Positions 11,070 to 19,470 of a stretch of 64,000 bases of DNA are shown here, piece by piece (position 1 is the first letter of the stretch; every line of letters begins with the position of its first letter). Source of the DNA: Deinococcus arcticus (GTDB lineage Bacteria; Deinococcota; Deinococci; Deinococcales; Deinococcaceae); assembly GCF_003028415.1 (NCBI RefSeq), contig NZ_PYSV01000013.1, forward strand, positions 62,001-126,000. Reading direction: 5' to 3'. The translations under genes and the position numbers were made by a program. Below the pieces are notes generated by a model that was not told the DNA's origin, did no database searches, and worked only from the letters and a program-made list of their open reading frames with translations.

Positions 11070-11302
11070 CCCCTGCGCCGCGCCGCCCGCCCAGGGCCCA
11101 GCCCACGATGTGTGGGCCGCCTAAAGGCTTGCCCTATGTGTGGCCCCTCCGGCCGCGGGGCTTTCATCACACCCGCCTGACACCCCTTGGTGTACCCTGG
11201 ACACCAGCGACCGGGGTCTTCTCTGTTTCCCCGGTAACGAAGGCGACCCGGCCGACTCCCGCTCCGCTGCTTCAGCGGGGCCCCTCAAGGAGCCGAACCC
11301 CC

Positions 11303-12223
11303 ATGTCCGCATTCGATCAGGCCCGGCACGAGGTAGAACGCGCGCGCTTTCTGGGCGACGTGCGTGATCTGCTTTCTCTCCTGCGGCGGCAGCCCAATGA
11401 GCTGCTGCCCTTCGACTGGGTGCGCCACCTCGCCCCGGAAGGCGAGTACGCGCGCGGCCTGCAAACCATCGAGGTGGATCACATCATCGGGTCGGTGGAC
11501 CGCTACCGCGAATTTGACCGCCACTACCTGCCCAAGGAACGCCACCTGGACGAACGCTGGATCGGCGTGCGCTCGGCGCAGCTGCAGGGCAAGGAACTGC
11601 CGCCCATCCAGGTGTATCAGGTGGGCGAGCTGTATTTCGTCAAGGACGGCAACCACCGCGTCTCGGTGGCCCGGCGCCAGGGTCAGAAATACATTGATGC
11701 CGATGTGATCGAGCTGCAGGTCACTGTGCCGCCCGAGGAAGGCGACACCCTCAAGGACCTGATTATCAAGGGGGAGTACGCCCAGTTCCTGAAGGCCACC
11801 AACCTGGACCGCGTGGTGCCGGGCCACCATGAAATCCTGTTCACCACGCCGGGACGCTACGAGAAGCTGCTGGAGCACATCCGCACCCGGCAGTATTTTC
11901 TGGACCGCAAGCCTGAACGCGCCGGCCTGCCGCCCGTCACCTGGGAAGAGGCGGTGGACAGCTGGTACCGCCGCCTGTACTGCCGCATCGTGGACAACAT
12001 TGGCAAGCACGACGTGATGGCGCGCTTTCCCGGCCGCACCGAGGCCGACCTGTACCTGTGGATCATGGACCACCGCTATTTCCTGACCCAGCACGACGGC
12101 CACGATGTGGGCAGCGAGGCCGCCACGGTGCAGTTCCGCGCCCAGTATTCCCCGCCCATCTACAAACGCCTGCGCCAGCGCATGCGCCTGATGCTGCGCG
12201 GCAAGCTGGGGCCAGCAGTGTAG
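11303..12223 (+). CDS. ParB/sulfiredoxin-like domain protein (DUF4032-like)
   Basis: A 306-aa soluble protein. The middle holds the ParB/Srx-fold signature: PIQVYQVGELYFVKDGNHRVSVARRQG, where DGNHR is the phosphate-binding loop of the fold. The rest resembles the DUF4032 group known from Actinobacteria, whose role is unknown to me. ATG 11303 has AAGGAG nine bases upstream; the open frame before it is spurious. It is a single-gene unit closed by a strong hairpin at 12238-12286. A DNA- or nucleotide-related role is inference only. Confidence 0.7.
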   Translation: MSAFDQARHEVERARFLGDVRDLLSLLRRQPNELLPFDWVRHLAPEGEYARGLQTIEVDHIIGSVDRYREFDRHYLPKERHLDERWIGVRSAQLQGKELPPIQVYQVGELYFVKDGNHRVSVARRQGQKYIDADVIELQVTVPPEEGDTLKDLIIKGEYAQFLKATNLDRVVPGHHEILFTTPGRYEKLLEHIRTRQYFLDRKPERAGLPPVTWEEAVDSWYRRLYCRIVDNIGKHDVMARFPGRTEADLYLWIMDHRYFLTQHDGHDVGSEAATVQFRAQYSPPIYKRLRQRMRLMLRGKLGPAV

Positions 12224-12237
12224 AGGGAACGCAGTGC

Positions 12238-12286
12238 GCCGGAGGCGGTACGCAGAAAAAGATATTCACTGCGCACCGCCTCCGGC
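12238..12286. terminator. Bidirectional terminator
   Basis: An 18-bp stem with one mismatch (12238-12255 with 12269-12286) around an A/T-rich 13-nt loop, between the convergent ends of the ParB-like gene and pepA. Confidence 0.75.
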
Positions 12287-12293
12287 CAACCGC

Positions 12294-13619
12294 CTACCTG
12301 CCCAGCACGTACGCCACCAGCGTGCCCACGCCCCACCCGGTCGCCACGTCCTCCCGGGTGGCGTTGCCGGCGATGTCCAGGTGGGCCCAGGGGCGGGTGA
12401 CGAACTGCTGCAGGAACAGCGCGGCCTTGATGCTGGCGCCAGCCGGGTTCATGTCACTGTTTTTCAGGTCGGCCACCGTCTGTTTCTGGTAGCTCTTCAG
12501 GTACGGCTGGTGCAGCGGCAATTCCCAGATATATTCGCCAGCAGCTTCGGCGGCGGCTTTCAGGCGGCCCGTCAGGGCGGCGTCGCTGCTGAACAGGGCC
12601 GCAATCTCGGCCCCCAGGGCACTCACCTTCACGCCGGTCAGGGTGGCCAGGTCAATCAGTTCGGTGGCGCCCTCATCGCAGGCCACGGTCAGGGCGTCGG
12701 CCAGCACCAGGCGGCCCTCGGCGTCGGTGTTCGTGACTTCCACCTGCAGGTCGTTGGCGGCGCGGTAGATGTCGCCGGGGCGCATGGCGTGAGGGCCCAC
12801 CATGTTCTCGGCGGCGGCGATGTACGCCCGGACTTCCACACCTTCAGGGACCTGCGCGCGCAGTTCGCCCAGGGCGCGCATGGCCCCCAGCACGGCCGCC
12901 GCGCCGCCCATGTCGTTTTTCATGCCGTTCATGCCGGCCGCTGGCTTGATGGAATAGCCGCCCGTGTCAAAGGTGATGCCCTTGCCCACCAGCGCCAGCA
13001 CCGCCGTCTTCTCGCCGCGCGCAGGCAGCGTGACCCGAATCAGGCGCGGGCCCGTGGCACTGCCCGCAGCCACGGCGACCAGCAGGCCCATACCGCGCGC
13101 CTGAATGTCGTCGCCGTCCCAGACGTCCACATCCAGTCCCAGGGCTTCCAGGCGGCGGGCCTCGCGGGCCAGGGTGGCGGGGCCCAGCACATTGGCGGGC
13201 GCGCTGGTCAGTTCGCGGGCGAAGGTCAGGCCAGCGCTCAGGGCGCTGACGTGGGCGTGGTCCTGGTCACTCAGGCCCTCCACCAGGAGCTGGGGAGGCT
13301 GGGTGCTGTGCTGGCGATACCGCGCTTCCCGCCAGCCTTCTGCCAGGGCCGCCTGCGCCAGCGCCGCGCCGTGCCCGCTGGCCGGCACCCGCACCGAGGC
13401 CGCTTTCAGGTCGCGCGCCAGTCCAGCCAGCGCCGCGCCCAGCTCGCGGGCTTGCTGGGCGCTGCCAGGGGCCAGGGCCACGGCCTCGTCACCAGCCGCC
13501 GTGCGGGCCAGCAGCCGCACCTCGCCCGGCTTCAGGCCCTGCGTCAGGCGCCCAGGATGCTCGGGGGCCGCAAACACCAACGAGAGGTCCGCCCGCTCCA
13601 GCCTATTCACAAGTGACAT
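12294..13619 (-). CDS. pepA: Leucyl aminopeptidase (M17)
   Basis: Two-metal cytosolic aminopeptidase that trims N-terminal residues in peptide turnover. In the product (441 aa from ATG 13619) the C-terminal catalytic half contains LVGKGITFDTGGYSIKP with the metal-binding Lys/Asp pair, GMKNDMGGAA, and the M17 signature NTDAEGRLVLADAL. The N-terminal half is the divergent macro-like domain. A GTG at 13649 would add ten residues, but MSLVNRLERADL looks like a natural start; neither has a clear ribosome site. Confidence 0.9.
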   Translation of the reverse strand: MSLVNRLERADLSLVFAAPEHPGRLTQGLKPGEVRLLARTAAGDEAVALAPGSAQQARELGAALAGLARDLKAASVRVPASGHGAALAQAALAEGWREARYRQHSTQPPQLLVEGLSDQDHAHVSALSAGLTFARELTSAPANVLGPATLAREARRLEALGLDVDVWDGDDIQARGMGLLVAVAAGSATGPRLIRVTLPARGEKTAVLALVGKGITFDTGGYSIKPAAGMNGMKNDMGGAAAVLGAMRALGELRAQVPEGVEVRAYIAAAENMVGPHAMRPGDIYRAANDLQVEVTNTDAEGRLVLADALTVACDEGATELIDLATLTGVKVSALGAEIAALFSSDAALTGRLKAAAEAAGEYIWELPLHQPYLKSYQKQTVADLKNSDMNPAGASIKAALFLQQFVTRPWAHLDIAGNATREDVATGWGVGTLVAYVLGR

Positions 13620-13891
13620 GCGCGGAGTAGAGCACGCGCGGCTGGCCACTGTTCACGAACGCAAGACGGCGGCCTGATACGAACGCCGACCCCACTGCGT
13701 CTGTCAGCGGTTCCATCCGGGCGGACTCGGAGGGCTGCTTCGCAGCGCGAGCAGGAGCAACACGTCCCTCCGGGCGTGTCGGCAGAACAGACGGCAGTCC
13801 GTATGGGTCTCTCTCCCTGTCGCCTCCACACCCGCTTTTTTCTGCGCACTGCCCACCGTCCCCTGCCGCCCCTCCCGTCTCCCCGGCCCCG

Positions 13892-13897
13892 TATACT
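13892..13897 (+). promoter_or_regulatory. -10 box upstream of the Asp23/Gls24 gene
   Basis: TATACT ends 10 nt before GTG 13908, implying a leaderless or very short-leadered transcript for the two-gene operon. Confidence 0.55.
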
Positions 13898-13907
13898 GCC
13901 CCTTACT

Positions 13908-14232
13908 GTGAACGGCTCCATTCAAATTACCGAGGCGGCGCTGGCCTCGCTGATCGGCCTGACGGCTCATGAAGTTCCGGGCGTGGTCGGCATGGCCCCC
14001 GCCAATCTCAAAGAAGGCATCAGCCGCGTGCTGGGGCGCGCCCAGGCCAGTGACGGCGTGGTGATTGGCAAAGACGGCGCGCGCTACACCGCCGACCTGT
14101 ACGTGGTTGTGGCCTACGGCGTCAGCATTCCCACCGTGGCGCGCAACATCGCCGAGCGGGTGGAGCACACCGTCAAGACCCACGCCAACCAGGAGCTGGC
14201 CGCCACCCGCGTCCACGCCGTGGGGGTGCAGC

Positions 14233-14240
<8 letters not shown>
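13908..14240 (+). CDS. Asp23/Gls24 family protein (YloU-like)
   Basis: A 110-aa protein of the Asp23/Gls24 fold, often envelope-stress related. Typical features are the opening GSIQITEAALASLIGLTAHEVPGVVGM and the closing strand-rich LYVVVAYGVSIPTVARNIAERV. I start it at GTG 13908 because a TATACT box lies ten bases before it; the longer frame from 13776 is proline/arginine-rich and lacks family sequence. It overlaps the DhaL/FakA gene by 8 nt, the same pairing as yloU-yloV in Firmicutes. Confidence 0.85.
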
Positions 14241-15843
<1,603 letters not shown>

Positions 15844-15865
15844 GCGCAGGGCAACATCTATGGCT

Positions 15866-15895
15866 GAAGGCCGGAGCAGCCGCGCTCTGGCCTTC
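15866..15895 (+). terminator. Hairpin after the FakA-like gene
   Basis: GAAGGCC-GAG pairs with CTC-GGCCTTC across one mismatch and an 8-nt loop, 22 nt after the stop. Only a short T-rich tail follows. Confidence 0.5.
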
Positions 15896-15934
15896 GCTCT
15901 TTGGCCTAGGCGCAGACTGCGCCGAACGGCGAAT

Positions 15935-15962
15935 GTGACGCACACGCCTCTGCCCCTACACT
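15935..15962 (+). promoter_or_regulatory. Putative promoter of the Y RNA/tRNA array
   Basis: GTGACG (15935-15940) and TACACT (15957-15962) are 16 bp apart. Transcription would start near 15969, a few bases before the first Y RNA hairpin. Confidence 0.45.
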
Positions 15963-15974
15963 TCCCCTGTGCCT

Positions 15975-16042
15975 GCTGACCGGGCCGAAGACGGAGGGTT
16001 ATCCTTCCAACGATCCCTCCGTTCCTGCCTTGCCCGGCCAGC
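15975..16042 (+). ncRNA. Y RNA-like hairpin 1 (canonical topology)
   Basis: The Ro60-binding strand signature GGGCCGA (15982-15988), 10 nt, TTAT (15999-16002) matches the conserved strand of animal Y RNAs in both sequence and spacing. The RNA folds as expected for a Y RNA. Its ends pair (15975-15985 with 16032-16042, 10 of 11 bp), an internal loop faces the CGA, and an upper stem of about 9 bp (GACGGAGGG with CCCTCCGT) is closed by a short loop. It lies four bases upstream of a tRNA-Glu gene and 3.6 kb upstream of rsr. Bacterial Y RNAs bind Ro60 and gate its access to other RNAs; that role here is inferred. Confidence 0.75.
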
Positions 16043-16046
16043 TTCT

Positions 16047-16121
16047 GCACCCATCGTCTAGAGGTCAGGACCCCTGATTTTCACTCAGGAAACGCCGGTT
16101 CAATTCCGGCTGGGTGTACCA
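16047..16121 (+). tRNA. tRNA-Glu (TTC)
   Basis: Complete cloverleaf of 75 nt with encoded CCA. The acceptor GCACCCA/TGGGTGT closes with a G-U first pair; D stem GTC/GAC; anticodon stem CCTGA/TCAGG with loop TTTTCAC (anticodon TTC); T stem GCCGG/CCGGC with loop TTCAATT. It begins 4 nt after Y RNA hairpin 1, so the two are probably cut from one transcript. The first-pair wobble is unusual and is shared with the next tRNA in the array. Confidence 0.75.
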
Positions 16122-16204
16122 CTCTGCAGGGTGGGCCAAAGGCCATGAGTTCTCCCTTTCCAGGACATCCGCTCATGGCTCTGCCTTGTCCACCCTTCAC
16201 GCAG

Positions 16205-16297
16205 GCTTCTTCTCATCAGCGAGATGCCCGGCAACCGCCGGGAGATGGCGGTGCAACTAAGGGCAGGTAAGCCTACGTAGATGACGACAAGAAAGGC
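16205..16297 (+). other. Structured RNA-like segment resembling an S-box (SAM-I) core
   Basis: GCCCGGCAACC (16226-16236) leads into a perfect hairpin ACCGCC/GGCGGT (16234-16239 with 16247-16252), then GCAACTAAGGGC. This looks like the P3 core of SAM-I riboswitches (CCGGCAACC ... GGTGCNAA). Flanking TCATC and GATGA could form a P1 stem. P2 with its kink-turn is missing and no methionine gene follows, so it may be a relic, another RNA fold, or chance. Confidence 0.3.
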
Positions 16298-16347
16298 GAA
16301 GGGCCGCCCCTGAGCCTGAGGCCACCCCTTCCGACCAGCCTGCTCCA

Positions 16348-16416
16348 CGGGACTTTATGTCCCTTTTGCACCCCCTTGCCCAGTCTGTGGGCCGAAGCAC
16401 AGGGGTTATCTTCCCG
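16348..16416 (+). ncRNA. Y RNA-like hairpin 2 (permuted topology)
   Basis: Carries GGGCCGA (16389-16395), 10 nt, TTAT (16406-16409). Its pairing strand (CCCTTTTGC, internal loop, TTGCCCA) lies upstream, so the end that is open in canonical Y RNAs is here closed by the loop GTCTG. A base stem CGGGA/TCCCG closes the hairpin. No tRNA body surrounds it, but a tRNA starts about 30 nt downstream, as with hairpin 1. Confidence 0.6.
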
Positions 16417-16445
16417 ACCGCTCTGGCCCCCCCGAGGTCTCCTAT

Positions 16446-16523
16446 GCTCCGGTATCCCAATTTGGTAGAGGAACACGGCTCAGAACCGTGCCAGTGTCGG
16501 TTCAAATCCGACTCGGAGTACCA
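16446..16523 (+). tRNA. tRNA with CAG anticodon but short (class I) variable loop
   Basis: Folds as acceptor GCTCCGG/TCGGAGT (G-U at both ends), anticodon stem CACGG/CCGTG with loop CTCAGAA, T arm GTCGG-TTCAAAT-CCGAC, then ACCA. The CAG anticodon would read leucine CUG codons, and the D loop AATTTGGTAGA is leucine-like. The variable region, however, is only CCAGT, whereas bacterial tRNA-Leu has a long arm. Charging by LeuRS is therefore doubtful; it could be a phage-type or repurposed tRNA. Confidence 0.6.
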
Positions 16524-16647
16524 GCCCTTTACACGACAAAGCGTGGTGGATGTTGCCGCTCCCCACCGTCTCAGACCAAGGGTGCCCCGCAAGGCAATGC
16601 ATTTTTTCCCTCCAGGCCAATAAGTTCAACTTCACTCCATCCAATAC

Positions 16648-16751
16648 GCAGCGGGTAGCTCAGCCGGTAGAGCAATTGACTGCCTGAAAGGGCAGTTTCC
16701 CTTCACGCCCATTTGCCCACCTCTGGGCCGACAGTGAAGGGTTACTTGTTC
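16648..16751 (+). ncRNA. Y RNA/tRNA chimera 3, left part (split by IS)
   Basis: Starts like a tRNA: acceptor GCAGCGGG, TA, D arm GCTC-AGCCGGTA-GAGC, anticodon-stem strand ATTGA (16675-16679). In place of an anticodon loop come a small hairpin CTGCC/GGCAG and then a Y RNA stem: CCCTTCAC (16699-16706) pairs perfectly with GTGAAGGG (16734-16741), TTGCCCA pairs with TGGG, and the signature is GGGCCGA (16725-16731), 10 nt, TTAC. The IS66-type element enters after ACTTGTTC (16744-16751). The matching 3' part is at 19112-19158. Confidence 0.75.
16744..16751 (+). repeat. Target-site duplication, left copy
   Basis: ACTTGTTC, repeated at 19112-19119 on the other side of the insertion. Eight bases is the usual duplication length for the IS66 family. 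Confidence 0.85.
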
Positions 16752-16835
16752 GTGACTACTCACCAGGGGGCCTGGACTTGGCTGAGCAGGTAGAGTAGAA
16801 GCATCTCCGAGGACGCCTGCCCAAATTGCAAAAAG

Positions 16836-18176
16836 TTGGAAGCTCAGCTGGCCAACGTGCTCGCTGAACTTCAAGACATCAAGGCGCGTCTCGGCCTGAA
16901 CAGCACGACCTCGCACCAACCTCCGAGCCAGGACAAGCCTTGGACGCCGAAGAGTGAGCGCCAGAAGACCGGCCGGTCTTCTGGCGCTCAACCAGGTCAC
17001 AAGGGGAAGACGCTGAAGATGGTCGAGCACCCTGACGAGGTCGTCACGCTTCCTGTCACTGGGCACTGTGGGTGTGGGCAGGCCTGGGACACCGTGACGG
17101 TCAGCGATGAACTGGCGCGGCAGGTTCTGGACTTGCCAGAGATCCGACTGCATGCCGTGGAGTATCGCGCCCAAGTCAAGATCTGCCCAACCTGTCACCG
17201 CCGAGAACAGGCCGCTTTTCCAGCGCACGTTCCTGGGCAGGTGCAGTACGGTCCCCAAATCCACGGCTTGGCAGTCTTTCTGAACACTGTGCACTTCGTT
17301 CCCTTGAAACGCACCGCGCACATTCTGCAGGCCATCTGCGGGGCAAGTCTCAGTGACGGGACGATTGCTCTCAGCCTGAATGTGGCCGCTGAGCGTCTGG
17401 CTGCTTTTGAGACGGAGCTCAAAACTGCACTCCTCAAGGAGCCTGTCCTGCACGCGGACGAGACCGGTAGCAAGGTGAATGGGACGTTGGCTTGGATGCA
17501 TGTGGTGAGCTGCAGGCAACTCACGCTGTACGGGCATCATGAGCAACGAGGGTACGCCGCCCTGAAGGACATGGACGTCCTTCCCCGCTTTCAGGGCACC
17601 TTGATGCATGACGCCTGGAACAGCTACTTCCAACTTTCTGCACAGCACGCCTTGTGCAACGCCCATCTCCTGAGGGAATGGCGAAACCTCGACGAGGTGC
17701 ATGGACAGACCTGGGCTGGAGAACTCCGCAGTGCCATGCAACTCGTCTACCACGAGAATAAGGCAGGCACCCTGACCGCGGAGGGAAGAGCGGCGTTCCT
17801 GGGAACATTCGACGCATTGGTACAAGCTGGGTTGGATGCCAACCCAGCAGCGGAACCCATTGCTGGGCAGCGAGGTCGGGCGAAGCAGACTCGGGGACGA
17901 AACTTGGCGCTGCGGTGCCAGCGGCACCGTGATAAGGTCCTGCGGTTCCTCCATGACAAACAAGTGCCGTTTGACAACAATCAGGCGGAGCGGGACATTC
18001 GGATGGCCTGCGTGAAGCGCAAAGTCTCTGGCGGTTTTCGTTCGGCGGAGGGTGGTATGAGTTTCTGCCGCATTCGAAGCTATACTTCGACGCTTCACAA
18101 GCAGGGGATGAACATATGGCAGGGCCTCGTCAGCATTTTCCGCAATGACGTCCTTATGCCTAACTTCTCTCATTGA
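16836..18176 (+). CDS. IS66-family transposase (TnpC)
   Basis: DDE transposase of about 446 aa. Visible parts are an N-terminal leucine-rich helix ([19 protein letters not shown]), a Gly/Lys-rich linker, a zinc-binding segment (CGCGQAW ... CPTC), and the catalytic residues Asp208 (LHADETG), Asp259 (MHDAW) and Glu385 (NNQAERDIR). The frame is open upstream to 16794 and encodes [10 protein letters not shown], a usual IS66 N-terminus, so the natural start may be the ATC at 16803 (perhaps a mutated ATG). The first standard start is TTG 16836. The frame is otherwise intact. Confidence 0.9.
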   Translation: MEAQLANVLAELQDIKARLGLNSTTSHQPPSQDKPWTPKSERQKTGRSSGAQPGHKGKTLKMVEHPDEVVTLPVTGHCGCGQAWDTVTVSDELARQVLDLPEIRLHAVEYRAQVKICPTCHRREQAAFPAHVPGQVQYGPQIHGLAVFLNTVHFVPLKRTAHILQAICGASLSDGTIALSLNVAAERLAAFETELKTALLKEPVLHADETGSKVNGTLAWMHVVSCRQLTLYGHHEQRGYAALKDMDVLPRFQGTLMHDAWNSYFQLSAQHALCNAHLLREWRNLDEVHGQTWAGELRSAMQLVYHENKAGTLTAEGRAAFLGTFDALVQAGLDANPAAEPIAGQRGRAKQTRGRNLALRCQRHRDKVLRFLHDKQVPFDNNQAERDIRMACVKRKVSGGFRSAEGGMSFCRIRSYTSTLHKQGMNIWQGLVSIFRNDVLMPNFSH

Positions 18177-18186
18177 GTGGGTACTT

Positions 18187-18525
18187 ATGGCGAAAGTTGA
18201 CCTTACTCTTCCTGAGCAGTAGGTTATTGGTGACGTCCTTCAGGCGTTTGCATCTGGCCACTTTGTATCCGCCGACCTGATGCCTACTTTATTAGGCTAT
18301 AGCTTGCAAGAGATCCAAGCGCTCTCTTATATGTGGGGAACAGTCCACTGGTCAGAACTCCATGATGAGCAACTTTGGTTGGTGGGTGCAGTGTTTTCTA
18401 CACTGTGTGCTTACCCTCATGATAATTGGGGCCTGTGGTATCGATATGTTCACGTCTCCCCACAGCGCGCTGAACGCATTTTCGATAAATGGATTTACTT
18501 AACGGAATCAGAAGCGGCATACTGA
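18187..18525 (+). pseudogene. Passenger gene interrupted by an in-frame TAG
   Basis: ATG 18187 opens MAKVDLTLPEQ, then TAG at 18220-18222, and the same frame continues as VIGDVLQAFASGHFVSADLMPTLL to 18525. A CAG-to-TAG change would explain it. A restart at ATG 18280 could give an 81-aa fragment. The family is not recognised; the sequence is rich in Trp/Tyr and ends in a short helical part. It begins 10 nt after the transposase gene inside the IS element and is AT-rich compared with the host. Confidence 0.6.
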
Positions 18526-18628
18526 GAATGCTTTCGTAAATAGTTCGTACGAGATGCCCAATAATACTGATTAGTCGCCTCATATCTAACTTCTAGTGTT
18601 GAGTATTTGCCGTGCGATATACAGTTCC

Positions 18629-19081
18629 ATGAACAAACACCTGTCAATTCAAGAATTAGTCACACATTTTATCCGAGAAAAGAGCCTCTTTTCTGCGGAT
18701 ATCGAGGGATGTAATAAAGATGAAATTAGAGATATTTGTGAATCTCAAGATTTTTTTGATTTGCCTGTTGATTACGTCTATTTTTTAACTATTTGCGGTA
18801 AGAGATTAGGGGATTATAACGATGAACTTGAACTAAATTATAATATTCTCGCAAATTACAAAACTTTCTTCCTCAGGATCGTGAGTGAGGATTGGCCGGA
18901 TGCCGAGCTTCCGGAAAAGTTTTTTGTTTTCTCTGATCATCTTGGCTACGCTTTTTCCTGCTTTGTTGGTGCTGAATCAGGAGTTACGGTCAGAAGCTAT
19001 GTGATCGGGGATTACGTTGTAGTTAATGAATTTGAAAGTTTTACTCATTGGCTTTCAATCTATATGGCGGGTTTAAGGTAA
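18629..19081 (+). CDS. SUKH/SMI1-KNR4-like protein (possible immunity protein) carried by the IS element
   Basis: A product of 150 aa (161 aa if TTG 18596 is used). LPVDYVYFLTICGKRLGDYND near the N-terminus and LPEKFFVFSDHLGYAFSCFVG in the middle resemble the SUKH superfamily, whose bacterial members are often immunity proteins of polymorphic toxins. The DNA is strongly AT-rich against the GC-rich host, so it was acquired. No toxin gene is next to it. The family call is moderate and the immunity role is inference. Confidence 0.55.
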   Translation: MNKHLSIQELVTHFIREKSLFSADIEGCNKDEIRDICESQDFFDLPVDYVYFLTICGKRLGDYNDELELNYNILANYKTFFLRIVSEDWPDAELPEKFFVFSDHLGYAFSCFVGAESGVTVRSYVIGDYVVVNEFESFTHWLSIYMAGLR

Positions 19082-19111
19082 CAGCCATGATCTTTCGTGC
19101 TGAGTGGTTAC

Positions 19112-19158
19112 ACTTGTTCATCAATGGGTCGCGGGTTCGACTCCCGCCCCGCTGCACC
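19112..19158 (+). ncRNA. Y RNA/tRNA chimera 3, right part
   Basis: Begins with the second ACTTGTTC copy, then the anticodon-stem strand TCAAT (19121-19125), which pairs perfectly with ATTGA of the left part. Next come the variable loop GGGTC, T arm GCGGG-TTCGACT-CCCGC, and acceptor strand CCCGCTGC, complementary over 8 bp to GCAGCGGG at 16648. It ends in ACC without a full encoded CCA. Confidence 0.75.
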
Positions 19159-19179
19159 CCTTCTTTGCAACATCACCGT

Positions 19180-19332
19180 GGGGACGGTGGTGGAACTGGT
19201 AGACACGAATGTTGCTTCCCCCGGGAGGCTTTGCCTTTGCGCCCCCTTGCCTGCCCTGCGGGCCGACGGCGAAGGCTTATTGGGAACATTTGTCGCAAGA
19301 CCTGCGGGCTGGGGTCCCGCCCGTCCCCCACC
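19180..19332 (+). ncRNA. Y RNA/tRNA chimera 4 (class II tRNA body)
   Basis: The tRNA-Leu-like shell has acceptor GGGGACG/CGTCCCC (7 bp), the D arm with ACTGGTAGACAC, anticodon stem GAATG (19207-19211)/CATTT (19287-19291), and a class II variable arm GTC-GCAA-GAC. The T stem is GCGGG/CCCGC, but its loop CTGGGGT has lost the normal TTCRA pattern. The anticodon loop is replaced by a Y stem, GCCTTTGC (19233-19240) with GCGAAGGC (19269-19276), with GGGCCGA (19260-19266), 10 nt, TTAT. No encoded CCA. It cannot decode; it looks like a tRNA mimic that presents a Ro60-binding stem. Confidence 0.7.
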
Positions 19333-19341
19333 CCTTTTCAC

Positions 19342-19464
19342 GGAACGGCAGCTCAGCGATCAGAGCACTTTGCCAGCGCCGCACCTTGCCCGTAGAGCCG
19401 ATGGCACCTGGCTTATGGACCGCGAACCTTGGAGGTCGTGGGTTCGACTCCCACACGTTCCACC
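19342..19464 (+). ncRNA. Y RNA/tRNA chimera 5
   Basis: The shell has acceptor GGAACG/CGTTCC, D arm GCTC-AGCGATCA-GAGC, and T arm GTGGG-TTCGACT-CCCAC, ending ACC without full CCA. The anticodon arm is replaced by a Y stem: GCCAG (19372-19376) with CTGGC (19408-19412), the strand element TTGCC, and the signature GAGCCGA (19395-19401), 11 nt, TTAT. The signature is one base off the others in sequence and spacing. It lies 10 nt after chimera 4 and 6 nt before the last tRNA of the array. Confidence 0.65.
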
Positions 19465-19470
19465 CCATAT

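Larger units (their letters stand above)
16752..19111 (+). mobile_element. IS66-family insertion element (2360 bp) with passenger genes
   Basis: Flanked by the 8-bp duplication ACTTGTTC. The left end GTGACTACTCACCA and the complement of the right end GTAACCACTCAGCA match at 11 of 14 positions, and GTAA-type ends are typical of IS66. It encodes one IS66 transposase (TnpC type, no tnpA/tnpB, as in the simpler ISBst12-like group), then an amber-interrupted gene and a SUKH-like gene in AT-rich DNA. Removing it with one duplication copy restores a tRNA-shaped Y RNA chimera with perfect acceptor and anticodon stems, which fixes the borders independently. Confidence 0.88.

Noticed and set aside
16632..18173. 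513-codon minus-strand frame across the IS66 transposase
   Set aside because: Antisense of an intact transposase with all catalytic residues; it has no start context.
19212..19286. Intron in a tRNA-Leu anticodon loop (group I or archaeal type)
   Set aside because: The insert is about 75 nt, too short for group I and without its conserved core. No bulge-helix-bulge is evident. The same GGGCCGA-10-TTAT stem occurs in four other places, including outside tRNAs, and rsr is adjacent, which fits Y RNA better.
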